Positions 1-12,029 of a stretch of DNA of 64,000 bases are shown piece after piece. The position numbers and the translations under genes were made by a program. Source of the stretch: Vandiemenella viatica (taxonomy: Eukaryota; Arthropoda; Insecta; Orthoptera; Morabidae); assembly GCA_031002005.1 (NCBI GenBank), contig JARYHS010009186.1:105436829-105500828 (forward strand). The letters are read 5' to 3'. The notes under the pieces were generated by a model that searched no databases, was not told the DNA's origin, and saw nothing but the letters and a program-made list of their open reading frames with translations. Position 1 is the first letter of the stretch. Every line of letters begins with the position of its first letter.

Positions 1-184
1 TGCACAAAATTAAGCGGATCCGCAATCCGCAAAATACGGCGAAAACGTGTGTCAGTCTGCGTGGCTCGCTGCCTCACTTGGTCTCTATCGGATGTATTGC
101 ACTGTTTGAATGCACTTTTGCAGTTGGTATTTGAATCATGTGAATAAACCATTATTTTTTGACAACCTTTGTCATTAGTAAGTA

Positions 185-2660
185 AATAGATCCAATTTTA
201 TGTATTCATCAAAAATTACATTTGTTTTTAACCGACTTCAAATAAAGGAGGAGGCTCTCAATTCGTCTTTTTTTTTTTTTTCTGTACGTTCAGCGATATC
301 TTCGCCAATTTTGAACGGATTTAGATTAAATTTTTTAGTGAATAGGGTATACCTCCAAAGTGGTCCCATATGAATTTAATTGAGAAACCACCCCTTCTAC
401 CCCCTTCCACCCTTTAATTTTTTATACAAATACACATTTTTTATTCGATCTCTATGAAACTTTGGACATATATAGCTAAAAATAAAGAAAAAAATACTAT
501 CAACTTTTGGTTTAAAAAACTGAACCCCTCTCCCCCTATCCACCCCCTTAATTTTTACCAATTAACTTTATTTAAAGCTACAGTCGACACCATTTAACTG
601 ATCTCCATTAAAGTTGGTAATTACATGTAGTTTTTCATGGAGAAGGTTTCCGACCAAAAAATTAAAAACCACCTCTCTCCCCTTTACACCCCTTAATCTT
701 AAAGAAACCTACATTTCTTATCTGATTTTTATTTAACTTTGCCCATGTATACTTTAAAACAAATAGAAAAATCCTATCAACATTTGGTCTGCCAAAGCTC
801 AATCCCATCCCTCCCCTTTAATTATTGTCAATGTTCTTTATAAAAAGCTACACTCGACACAGTTTGACCGATTATCATCAGAGTTGGCATATACATGTAA
901 TTTTTCATGGAGAATCTGACCAAAAAATAAATAAATAAAAACCACATTTTTTATCCGATTTCAATGAAACTTTGGACATGTATAGTCAAAAATAAAGAGA
1001 AAAATACTGTCAACTTTTGGTTTGAAAAATCTGAAGCCCTCTCCACCTATCCACCCCCTAAATTTTTAACAATGTTCATTATACAAAGCTACAGTCGACA
1101 CCATTTAACTGGTCTCCATTAAAGTTGGCATATACATGTAATTTTTCATGGAGAAGGTTTTTGACCAAAAAAAAAAAAAATTAAATAAATAAACAAACAA
1201 ACCACCCCATGTCTCCCTTTACACCCCTTAATTTTATAGAAATCTACATTCATTATCTGATTTTTATTGAACTTTGCCCATGTATACTTTAAAACAAAGA
1301 GAAAAATCCTGTTAACATTTGGTTTGCCAATGCTCAACTCCTTTCACTCCTTCAACCCCATTAACTTTTATCAATGTTTTTATAAAAAGCTACAGCCATG
1401 ATCGTTTGACCGATTACCATGAAAGTTGTTGCTTATATGTATTTTTTCACGAAGAAGGTGTCTGGCCAAAAGATCTACAAACCACCCCCTCTCCCCATTA
1501 AACCGCTTAATTTTTATACACAACCACAGTTTTTATCCGGTTTAGACAGAACTTAGCAAATTTTTACTATAAAACAAAGACAAAAATAATGCCAACTCTT
1601 GGTTTGCAAAAACTGAACCCCTCTCCCCGTTTCCACCCCCTTGATTTTTGTCAATTTCTTTTTAGAAACCTACAGTCGACACCATTTGACCGATCATTAT
1701 GAAAGTTGGCACAAATATATATGTAATTTTTTATGGATAAGATTTCTGACCAAAAAACTACCCTAGCTCCCCTTCCCTTAATATTTGTACAAAACCCACA
1801 TTTTAATTCGATTCGGTGGAACTTCGCGTGCGTATACTTTAAAACAAATAGAAAAAGAAAAATACTATCCACATAACTTTCACAAAAAATCAAACCTTAT
1901 CCCCCTTTCTACCCCTTTAATTACTGCCAATGTTCTTTATACAAAGCTTTCTTTCTGATTTTGAAGGAAGTATGTACATGCATACTGCAAAACAAAGAGA
2001 AAAATACTGTACACATTTGGTTTCGAGAGCCCAAACTCCGCTCCTTCCTTTCCATCCTTTAATCTACAGTTTCTATCCGATTCTGAAGGAAATTTGCACA
2101 CGTATACTTTAAAACATACAGAACAATTGTGTTTAAATTAGGTTGTAGAAGCCCAACCCCTCTTCCATTCTACCCCCACCCCTCCTAATTTCCAATGTTC
2201 TTTATACATACCCACAGTTTTATCAGATTTCCATGGCACACTGCACATGTATACTTAAAAACAAAGAGAAACATAGTGTCCACATTATGTTTACAAAACC
2301 CTACCACTCACTCCCTTACCCCATTTAATTTTTGCAAATGTTCTTTACACAAAGCTACAGTTTTTATCTGGTTTCGATGGAAATTTGCACATGTACACTT
2401 TAAAACAAAGAGAAAAATACTGCCCACACTAGCTTTACAAAAACCAAACTACTCTTCGTCTCCACACTACTTAATTGTTTTTTATACATACCTATAGTTT
2501 TATCTGATATCAATAGAAATTTTGCACACGTATACGTTAAATCAATCAGAAAAGGCAGTCTACATTTGGTATACAAAAGCCCAATTCCTCTTCCCCTTTA
2601 CCCTCACCCCTTTTAATTTCCAATGTTCTTTACAAAAATCCACAGTTTTAAATCCCGTCA
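185..2660 (+). repeat. Degenerate tandem repeat array (family R3)
   Basis: The block starts with a leader at about 230-330 (ACCGACTTCAAATAAAGGAGGAGG, then a T-run and TCAGCGATATCTTCGCCAA). After it the same sentence recurs: a C-rich stretch with TTTAATTTTT, then a TATCCGATTT..GAAACTTTGCACATGTATACTTTAAAAC phrase, then AAGAGAAAAATACTGTCAACATTTGGTTT. The phrase AAAC(A)AAGAGAAAAAT falls near 760, 993, 1295, 1573, 1843, 1990, 2260 and 2404, so spacing drops from about 270 to about 145 bp. No long reading frame survives. I see an old array of diverged units, not a gene; the class of parent element is unknown. Confidence 0.7.
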
Positions 2661-3115
2661 AAATCAATTAAGCTATTTTTAAGTCATGGCATAAAATTTA
2701 TAAAATAAATTAGTCATTATGTCTCAACATGTACTTCAGATTTCAAGTTGGATCCCAAGCATTCACGTTGTGAAAGCCAATTAAAAATCTAAATTTTCTG
2801 TGTGATGCTGAGCAAACAGATATATTCCAGAGACAGATTTCTGTATGTGCTATGTATTAATGTTCAGATGTTACATGTTTCGGTTATCGACCAGCAGCTT
2901 TAACAGATGTTATGATAAGATAGAAACATAGCCTAACACGACACCCAATTCACCCCGTTCTGGGAGTTGTTGTGGTATATAAAGACAGAATTCTTCTTTG
3001 AAATCAAGCGCTTTAATCTCTGAGCTATCAGGAAGTTCGCAAAATATGAACTGCTGCGGCATATTTAAAATACAAAACAAACTATAATACCACTAAAAAT
3101 TTAAAAATAACTATA

Positions 3116-3690
3116 CACCTTGCTTAGGAAAAAGTAAATCTAAATGGTCATTAATGTCATTGAAATTTTTACATTAATTAGTTATTTTTGGAGTCGGTGC
3201 CAGCTAAAGTAAGAAAAACAAAAAGATAAAAACAATAATGAATAACAATAATACATTAAAAAAATCATGTTACTGCTTACCTACAATTAATGCTAGAAAC
3301 ATGTTTCAACAATACAAACATACAGATGATACGCCAATATTATACTAACTGTAAATCATTTACTCTATGATGCAACCTACCAACTGGCACTGTAGCGCCA
3401 GAGATATGCCTGGATGACCAATAAGGCCGAGCCACAGATTAAAATACTGTTAATTTTTTTCCCTAAGCTGTCTCCCGCAATAACACTATCTGCCTAATGA
3501 CATGCTGTAAAATATTGGCAATTTTTGTTCATACTCCCCGTTTCGCCTCTAACACCAAAAGAAATTCAGTAATTCGATCTTCGCAATGTGACAGCTGGCA
3601 CCGATTCCAAAAATAACTAATTAATGTAAAAAATTTAATGACAGTAACGTAAAATATTGGCCATTTAGATTAACTTTTTCCTAAGCACGG
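3116..3690. mobile_element. 575-bp inverted-repeat DNA element (MITE-like)
   Basis: About 100 bp at the left end is repeated inverted at the right end. The left begins CACCTTGCTTAGGAAAAAGT and runs to GGAGTCGGTGCCAGCT. The right half reads, from its outer end, CCGTGCTTAGGAAAAAGTTAATC and reaches GGAATCGGTGCCAGCT. Both ends abut a TA (3114-3115 and 3691-3692), which fits a Tc1/mariner-type target duplication. The centre has no coding capacity. The class is inference; the inverted arms are directly visible. Confidence 0.7.
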
Positions 3691-3719
3691 TATAAAGTTA
3701 CTTGCTTAGTAAGCAACCT

Positions 3720-4200
3720 TTTTTTTTTTTTTTTTGGAGGTGGTTTTTATGTTTTTTTAAACAATTATTTTAGGAGTACACATTTCTATAATTTGAGTTA
3801 TGTTGCATATTTAGTACAATTTTCTTCATATATTATAAGTATTTTTATGGGCCACACACATCATCTGAACTACACAGTTAAAGCTTTTTATTCATGGTTT
3901 CATAATAAACTTTTCTGTATTTGCAGATAAAGTAATTGTGACAACTTCCTGTATCTGCAGCTGAAAACCTGATTATTCGTTGATATGAAACTAATGTTAT
4001 TGTAATTTTAACGATCGCATACCTATTTATTTAGCAGCTATCAAAAGGCAATTGACTTATTGTTGTCTCGCGCGCCGCCTCAATGCATTTGAAACACATG
4101 TTATTTGACGAAAGCTGCCTGCTTACATGTGCCGCTCTGGCTTTCGATTAATCCCTCTTTGGATGATTTGGTCCACCGTCACAATAAATTATTTTTTAGT
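3720..4200. other. AT-rich sequence without recognisable features
   Basis: A T-run at 3720-3736 is followed by AT-rich sequence. I see no coding exon, RNA gene or repeat structure in it. Confidence 0.4.
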
Positions 4201-4262
4201 GAAATAGCATACGTCCTTTCCACTCCTTGTTGTTATTACGACTAAAAGCAAAAAAAATTATA

Positions 4263-4401
4263 ATGAAGTCTTCACGGGTGTATCGCCGAATTGTATTGTA
4301 AAAATACCATATTTCGACGGCTTCCTCTGCCGTCTTCCTCACATGTCAAATTTCGTATTTTTACAACTAAATCCAGCGATACATCGGTGAGGACTTCACT
4401 G
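4263..4401. mobile_element. Short palindromic element with hammerhead-like core (family F7)
   Basis: Inverted arms of about 45 bp (TGAAGTCTTCACGGGTGTATCGC on the left, its complement GCGATACATCGGTGAGGACTTCA on the right) flank a centre. On the minus strand the centre reads GTGAGGA (4342-4336), one A, a perfect 6-bp hairpin GACGGC/GCCGTC (4334-4329 with 4321-4316), then GAAA (4315-4312). This differs from the hammerhead core CUGANGA..GAAA only at C3 (here G). The architecture matches the palindromic elements at 19080 and 20852. No clear target duplication was found. Confidence 0.55.
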
Positions 4402-4583
4402 CAATCATATGTCGAGAAAGTCTCCTTTCTTACTAAATAATAATAATAATAATAATTTCCACTCTAAAACAGTCGTTACGCCACTTAAAGCAAAAATGAA
4501 ATACTTGACAGTTTACGGCTTGGTGAGTTGTTTCTTTTATTAACAATGAATCAACTTTAAGATCAATCTAGGAATCAGGAGAC

Positions 4584-4672
4584 ATGTAGGTGGGTGCAGG
4601 ATAGGGGGAAGATGGGGTGTAGGGAAATTGCCACCGGAGCCTGTGCTCCATTGCAATTAAATTAAATTAAAT
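4584..4672 (+). mobile_element. LINE 3' end fragment
   Basis: This matches the 3' terminus of the LINE copies on the minus strand near 52.2 kb (GTAGGTGGGTGCAGG, then GGGAAATTGCCACCGG, then the tail ATTGCAATTAAATTAAATTAA). It contains a hairpin GGAGC-CTGT-GCTCC at 4636-4649, just before the tail. It is a severely 5'-truncated insertion with no coding sequence. Confidence 0.7.
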
Positions 4673-5045
4673 AATAATGAATCCCACAAAAACAATTCTT
4701 GTATAAATAGGCCAAGTCTCATGCTTATCCAGTGACAAGAAGTTATGAGATCTTGTTCTGAGCCAAGTCTGCACTTTACAGAGTATACTCACTTCACTTT
4801 GTGAAACAGAATGCTTTCTCTCGGTGTTATGGGATGTTTATTTAGAATAAAAAAACTCTGGTGACTTGGCAATTATGTATACCGTGTTTTATATTGATGT
4901 GATGTATTGTGTAAGGCACATAAATATGACTTAAGACTGAATATTTTCCATTTTTGATAGTTTATTTAAAAATTGGTTTAAATATAAAAACAAAAATGTA
5001 AAACCTCGAAATATACTTAAAACGTGCTAAAATATTTTAATTTTA

Positions 5046-6400
5046 CTAGACTACCCGTGCGAAAATTTCGCGAATAAAATGCGATGAATAGTGAGGTTGA
5101 ATGCTTGTAATATAATGAAAAGTAGAACCGTACTTTTGTAGCATTTTTGTGTGTGTGTGTGTGTGTGTAATAGGTACACATTAAAATACTCGCAACATAT
5201 TACGAAACAGTTAGGACAATTTAAAACACACTGTATTTATGACAAACTGTCACTGAACTTAGCAGAATAAATTAAATCTGAACAAAATGCACACAACGTA
5301 TCAATATCTCTGAAATATTTGTTGCTGTGCGAGGAAAATAAATACCTGGTGACAGAAAAATGCGTTGTAAAAATACTAATACTTTTGCCTTCTAAGGTCA
5401 GAAATTTGAAAAATTACTTTCTTAAAATGTGGTAACGGAACCGAAGACATTACGAAAACCCCAATCTTTAAAATGATACCTCGTTTATCAATTTTGTTTG
5501 ATTGTTAAGGGAGATAAATGGCTCCAGATACAAAAAACGTATTTTAGAAAAATTGACATTTTTACCCTTTAAGGTTCAAATTACAAAAAAATTCCTTTCT
5601 TAAAATATAATGTTACCACGGCGGTGACCTTATTCTTTTATATGATACCTCATTTATCGATATCTGTTAGATATTAAGGGAGATAAATCGCTCGTGGCAC
5701 AAAAATGCGTTATAGAAAAATTTATACTTTTTCCCTTTATGGGATGAATTCAAAAAACATTATTTCTTAAAATATGATGTCACAAAGCTGAAACATTACT
5801 CCTTATAATCCTACTTCATTTATCGATTTTGGTTAGATATCCAGGGAGATAAATGGCTCGAGATATAAAAAACGCATTTTACAAAAATTGACATTTTTGC
5901 CCTTTAAGGGTCGAATTACGAAACAATCCTTTCTTAAAATATAATGTTACCACGGCGGTGACCTTATTCTTTTATATGATACCTCATTTATCTATATCTG
6001 TTAGATATTAAGGGAGATAAATCGCTCGTGACACAAAAACGCATTTAATAAATATTGATACTTTTGCCCTTTAAGGGTCGATTTCCGAAAAATTTCCATC
6101 TTAGTGTATGACTTCACTAAAGCGGAGATCTTAATCTTTAAAATGATACTTCATTAAACGATTTCAGATAGGTATCAAGGGAGATAAATGATTCATAACA
6201 CAGAAAACAGCATTTTAGATATATTGACATTTTTGCCCTTAAAGGGTCTAATTCCGAAAACTTTATTTCTTAAAATATGATGTAACCAAAGTGGAGACCA
6301 TATACTTTAAAATGACATCTCATTCATTGATTTCGGTTAAGTATGAAGGAAGATACAGGCTTGTGACAAAAAAATACCTTATAGAAATAATATATATGAT
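5046..6400 (+). repeat. Tandem-dimer repeat element (family R2)
   Basis: The leader ACTAGACTACCCGTGCGAAAATTTCGCG is followed by about seven units of roughly 168 bp. The anchor GGGAGATAAATSGCTCGTGACAC recurs near 5510, 5681, 5850, 6013, 6180 and 6350. Two unit types alternate: one carries CACAAAAATGCG, the other ATACAAAAAACGC. A second copy lies inverted at 34840-35720, so this is a dispersed element with a built-in array, not a local satellite. A GT microsatellite sits at 5149-5168. No protein is encoded. Confidence 0.75.
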
Positions 6401-8080
6401 TTTATCAATTAAAATATTGTTAACTGTTAATTTTTATCATTCAACATTAAAATTGATTAATAATTTAATTAAAAGATGTTTATAATTTAATTTATTAACG
6501 CTTTAAATAACTGTTTTAAATGTTTGTGTTAAAAAATTGTTGGCGCCAATCCTGCTGGATCCCGCGAGATTACTGAAAATCCGCAAAAATCCTGTGGGAT
6601 TGAAAATAATGCGGAATTGCAATCCTTAATCAGGATACTAGAAAATGCTCAGTTAAGATGTGGTGCAGTTATTACATCACTTTTCAAAACTACTGTAGAT
6701 ATCTAGCTAGCCATTCATAGCTTCACTTTCTAAACCCATTTCTGTTCCTTTTCTTCCAAAAGATCTTTGAAACTATTCTATCTGTTAATAACCATGTAAC
6801 CAGTGATTTGTTTGCACACACTTTTTAATTTTTAGATTTGTGCCCCTTAGTTATAAATCCCTCATAGGCAAACAATTTAATTTTAAATACTTCACCGTGT
6901 GAAATTAAAACATGTATTGCCTTAATAGCCAGTCAACTTATATCACTTTGACAGTCTTCAAAGAGCATATAAAATGGTTTCAGCAGATTTCTTAGCTTTT
7001 CAAACAATTTTGCGATATTCAGTTGTGACACACATTTTTATAAGATTGTTACAAATTAAATCTATGGTACATTTATTTCAGAAGACCTAACACTTTATCT
7101 GAAAAAAAGGCATCCTATTTTACAACTTCATTCTCAACCTACGTCTGAATTAAAACCTAATAAAATCACATAAGACCCTAAGTGTCATATTCTCACACAC
7201 CTGAAATGAATCGTGAATCAATCATTGATGCCATAGATAGAGCAAGCCCGGCATATTTCGTTGTCATGCTGTTATTTTTAAGAAGGCCAAAAATAATTTA
7301 TAGATATCCCTTTCCTTTTAAATTCAAGAGAACCATCTTTCAAAATTATGCATGTTTCTTTGAAAATATTTGTACTGTTTTCTGTTTCTATACCCAAAAT
7401 ATTTAGTGGGTACCTATACAAGTGTTCCAGTCTTTGCGATTCAATGCATATTTTCCATTTTTGGTACCAAGCAGTCTGTAGACACAAATATTTTCATTCA
7501 AACGAATCTATTTTTATATTCTTCTGCATTCCAATATGTCAAACATTGCTTCCCAAGCTGATCTCTTAGAATTCCCAAAGCCACTGCAAACATTTTCTCA
7601 ATTTCAGAATGAATATTGTTCTTAACATTATGTTCATTATCAAATCTGTGCCAAAGGACTAATCTATGTGAAACAATTGACTAATGACTGGTCAGTTAAT
7701 TTGAAGAGTTTTCCCATTTCTGTTTAGCTTATTTCCATTATCAATTATTTCAGTCGTTTCAGTCACGAGTTCTACTATCTGAAAATTGTGAATCCAACTA
7801 TAATTTTTTCAGAATGGTTGCTGCCATGTTTTTCAGTCAAATATTTTGTTTCCAGTTCATATGACACATTTGTCTCTGCAGAAGCTTTTCCAAAACAATA
7901 CTGGTTTTTTGGTTTGCATTCCACTTTCCATTATTCACTAACTGGCATCCTATCCCCAAAATTCATCCACATCTTAACAAAACTCATCAAATTGCTGAAC
8001 CATTGCCAACATTTCTTTCTGTATCAGAGTATGCACATTGCCAGAGACTGCAGTGTGTACTTACATATTCTCAACTAGAC
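6400..8080. other. Unassigned AT-rich stretch, possible transposon relic
   Basis: Short frames on both strands at 7180-8080 show no recognisable domain. The minus-strand 69-codon frame at 7487-7278 could be a decayed DNA-transposon fragment, but I cannot place it in a family. The segment 6540-6620 (GGCGCCAATCCTGCTGGATCCCGCG) resembles in style the GGATCCGCAATCCGC text at the left edge of the window. Confidence 0.3.
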
Positions 8081-8084
8081 TAGC

Positions 8085-8945
8085 TGGTGCCCATCCAACC
8101 ACCATAGTGCACGATGGGAGACTCGATGCTATTACCACACACAAACGCCAGTCATCTGCGCTATGTAGTTCAGGCAGCAAAGTAAAATATACAGACACAC
8201 GTCTTTGGTCGAAATACAAAAATATCATTGATCGACCACTTTCAACCACCATATTTCACACACGCCCATAGCTACTGACATCTAACCACCATAATGTACA
8301 ATGGAAGACACGGTGCCACAACCACACACAAACACCAATGGTTTACGCTATTTAGTTGTGGCAACAAAGTGACATATACGGAGACACATGTCTTTGGTCG
8401 AAATATGGAAATATTCTTGATCGGCCAATTTCAACCACCGTATCTCCCACCCTCGCACAGCTACTGAAATTCGGCCCACGTTGTGATCGACGGGCGACTG
8501 TGCTACTCTATACTTAAACATCAGTGATCTGCGCTAGATAGTTTTGGCTGAAAAGTGATGTTTTTGGTAGAAATATTAAAGTGCCGCAGGTCGACCACTT
8601 TCAACCACCATATCTCCCACACCCCCATAGCTACCAAAATCTAACCACCATAGTACACAATAAGAGACACGATACAACTACCACACACAAACACCAATGG
8701 TCTATGCTATGTAAGTTGTGGCAGCAGAGTAACATATACAGAGACATGTCTTTGGTCGAAATACTAAAAATGCCCTGCATCAACTGCTTTTAACCATCAT
8801 ATCTTCCACATCCCCACAGCTATCGGCATTCGGCCAACATTGTGCACAACAGGAAACTCCATGCTACTTCCACACACAAAGACGTGATCTGTGCTAGGAA
8901 GTGGTGGCTGAAAAGTGAAATATAGGAAAACACACGTCTATTTAT
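8085..8945 (+). repeat. Tandem-dimer repeat element (family R1), short copy
   Basis: It starts with ACTAGCTGGTGCCCA, as does the longer copy at 59131. It then has five units of about 187 bp anchored near 8097, 8284, 8472, 8643 and 8832. Units with CCACCATAGTGCAC alternate with units with GCCAACRTTGTGCAC. Each unit also carries CACACACAAACACCAGTGATC and GACACACGTCTTTGGTCG. There is no open frame longer than about 77 codons and none resembles a protein family. Confidence 0.75.
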
Positions 8946-8999
8946 TTATTTATTGGATAAAGGAATCAAAGAAACTGCCGCGAGGCACTGAAAATAAGA

Positions 9000-9220
9000 T
9001 AGGATAGGGAAAATAAACAGTTACCCGTCACTTACCACAGATGAAGGCAGGAGGGCGAGACACGTAAAAACACAAAAACAAACGAATTACACAATATTTT
9101 GACTTTAGTCTTAGTCATGTGGGAGGTGAGACATATGGCAGGGGGAAAGATGTGGTCACATCCCAACCCGCCATATGAATGAAGCACAGGCAGAAAACGC
9201 GTGGTAGTGGTAGAATTGCC
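9000..9220 (-). mobile_element. Penelope-like terminal repeat (family F2), solo
   Basis: Read on the minus strand, this ends with the block seen at other PLE termini here (GTGGTAAGTGACGGG then TTTTCCCTATCCTATC). Upstream lies a hammerhead-like motif ATGACTA (9118-9112), A, stem GACT/AGTC, AAAA (9100-9097). It is close to the copy at 17941-18160. No RT is attached, so it is a solo terminus or a 5'-truncated insert. Confidence 0.55.
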
Positions 9221-9276
9221 GGGAAGGGGGGGGGGGGGGGTAATAGGCTGACCAGCGATAAAAGTGAAACAAATAA

Positions 9277-9330
<54 letters not shown>
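9277..9330. repeat. (TA)n microsatellite
   Basis: An almost pure TA run of about 54 bp, preceded at 9228-9240 by a G-run. The minus-strand frame across it encodes a poly Ile-Tyr stretch and is an artefact. Confidence 0.9.
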
Positions 9331-9333
<3 letters not shown>

Positions 9334-9430
9334 GATTTCTTCTATAGATATTAAAACTTCTGTATCGGTTGCAATGTGAGGTACGGTGTCCACATTTTCA
9401 TAAACTTGAGTCAACACACACACATAAACA

Positions 9431-11283
9431 GTCTGTTATAATCAATTATAACCATAGAAATGTCACCAACATAAGGAAATATTCGTGATTAATACATTCC
9501 CTGATGTAGCAGCACAATTCGAAACAATGATGGTGTAGATAACGCAATGGAACAAAAAAAACCACCTCAGCATAATACAATGCCACATATGCTCTAAGCT
9601 TAACAGAATAGTGAATGACAGCATTATCTGCTAACAATACACACAAAATTCAGTACACAAAGGCATATAAACACAAAAATATACATCGAACATCACAGCA
9701 TACCATCTGAAATAGTATATATGAAAATAATGCCTAAATCATTTTTGGTTGTGAATTTTGTTATATTAAAACCATAATTTGAAAAATCAAGAAAGCATGT
9801 TGGGTGGATTTTGTAATACTGAGAAATAAATGGCTACCTAATTTAAACAAACTGTGCTTTGGAAGTTTTGGTTTCATCACAAGGGAATGGATTTAATTAA
9901 CTAAGATAGTTTTCAAATGAAATAACAAGGTATATTTATTTACTTGTAAAAGATGAAAATATTATGTTTATTTACTGTTAATTTATGGTTTAGAGTTCAA
10001 ATATGAGCAATTCATATACTTAGTAACTACAGGTTTAACTAACAATGACTTAATGACTATTAATGACTACTTTGTGGGTAGTTACAATCAACTGGTGTCT
10101 ATTGATAATCATCAAAAACACGACGGTAGACTAGCTGTTGGTTGTTTCCTTAGAACGAGGATCAACAATGGAGAAAGTGGTGTCTCTCTGCTACAGTAGA
10201 AGACTCCCAGCTCAGAAATGGGTGTATTGTGTAAAGTGGTCAGGCGTCATTAGACAAGACTGTAGAGCTGTTCAAAATCTGACAGTTATGTTTCTGCTAT
10301 TACTTGGGCAAGATCTGTCGCAAAATTGATACCTTGTCACCTTCACAATGACCATTTTTAAGGCAATTTATTCCAATCTTGCCAGGCTTAAATCTCTAGC
10401 ATGTATCAGTCAAAGATTCTCCAATTCGACACCATCCCTATGTTTGTATGACAATGTTCAATACGAACCATTCACCACAAGCACTTGAGGATTTTTGGAA
10501 CACACTGTCTGGCTACTATATGGAAAGGCAAGGATATTCAATTTAACTTGGACTCTGACTTCTTGAATGGCTACACATGAATAATCTGTCACCAGGCTTT
10601 AAGACTATGCACTTGAAAATTTTTGGCACATTACCAGTTCACTAATAAGAGACAAATACCTTAATTTATTGCTGGCTATCTGCACGATGTGGGAATTCTA
10701 GACACACTCTGAATTCCAACAAATATTACATTACAAACTTAAATACTATTAACAGTTTTCATCATACCACCCACCCGTCATCAACTATAGTTCGTGGTGC
10801 ATTTACTTTCTCCAATGACGAGTTATTACTATGAAACGTGTTTCAATTATAATTTTTTAAATTAAAGATACATGTATTTTTAAAACATTATTATTTTCTG
10901 TGGAGTGGAAAACAATTTCTTAAAATGCGTTATTTGTATAAAATGACATCTATTGCCAATGCTACTTTTGAAAGTTTTTCGCTCTAGCTTGATCCTACCA
11001 CCAGGTAACTACCTTCCATTTGCACCGTCAACATTTCAATGAGAGATCTATAAGCCTCCTGATAAATCCAGTCATACTGAGAAATAGCACAACAGAATTC
11101 AGTATTTCAAAAGCGTATTTTATACCGCAATATCTCTAAACATTACACTGCTGAGCAATGTAATAATACTGTGTGTCCACCCAGAAGCAAATGAGCATTC
11201 CTTTCCTTTTAAAATCTAGCAGACATACGGTTTCTCCTAGAGATGCTCATGCCTGGTGCGAGACACAACACTAAAATTTATTA
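9431..11283. other. TRNAU1AP 3' flank or further intron, no exon seen
   Basis: This sequence lies just downstream of the last recognisable TRNAU1AP exon. If that exon is terminal, the segment nearest it is 3' UTR; an AATAAA on the minus strand lies at about 11282-11277. If the gene splices onward, this is intron. I found no Tyr/Gln-rich exon here, and no repeat I could name. Confidence 0.35.
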
Positions 11284-11456
11284 CTACCCAGTTGTTGTGA
11301 ACCTGTGTGGTTTTGGAACAGCATTGCTTATCTTGATGGGCTTCCCACCAAGTCCTTTGTAACCATTCATCTGGATTAGACAGAGTTTCTGTTCTTCTTC
11401 GTTAGCAAATCTTATGAAGCCGTAGCACTTGCTGTAGCCAGCGTTATCCAGAATTA
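11284..11456 (-). CDS. TRNAU1AP: TRNAU1AP exon 4: C-terminal half of RRM2
   Basis: This exon completes the second RNA-recognition motif. The acceptor (TTACTTTCAG) lies just upstream on the minus strand. The first two bases finish the codon begun by the G left over from exon 3, giving Val. RNP1 reads KCYGFIRF, where the family usually has KGYGF; a Cys replaces a conserved Gly. The next segment (QMNGYKGLGGKPIKISNAVPKPHR) is the closing part of RRM2. The frame then runs FTTTG and stops at TAG (11286-11284). Known homologues continue about 100 residues further with a Tyr-rich tail. Either this is a short isoform (AATAAA follows the stop directly) or splicing leaves earlier, for example at CACAG/GTTCAC, to exons beyond the left edge. 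The RRM assignment is firm; the terminus is not. Confidence 0.88.
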
Positions 11457-12029
11457 CTGAAAGTAAAGACTCTCGTTAGGCACTCCAGTCAGAGAGAGAG
11501 AGAGCAATAATAAAATTCAATCCCATCAACAAACAAAACATGAATGTAAAAAGTATTTTAACATGAAAAGTTAACAAAATCAATATATATTCCTTCTTCT
11601 GTAATCATGAGTAGCATCATCATGAACAATGACAGCAATGAAACATACAGCATTAACAAGTACTTGGTTGGAAACTGTCGTTCACCGTAAACCGTTCAGA
11701 TAGATAATTTTCTCAGATGGTTAGTACGAGAAATTTATAATCTGTATTATATCAGCATTTCTTAATGGAGGTACTGTGCCATGGAGTCATGTCAGTAACA
11801 TGAATACAAAACACATGAATAGCCTAATTACTGGGATAGTGCATGTTGCCTAGTCTATGTTATAGCATTAAAATTATATAAAAAGTCACTATCATTCCCA
11901 CTTTTCTTACTTAAAGTACTTAATAAAGTATGAATCTTGTATCAATAAGATGAAAATAATTAAGTAGAAATTAAATGTACAATTTATAAATTCCCTTAAG
12001 TTTATGAAACATTAAGAATACTTTTTGTA

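Noticed and set aside
9115..9423. 102-codon minus frame
   Set aside because: Its middle is the translated (TA)n run and the rest crosses a PLE terminus.
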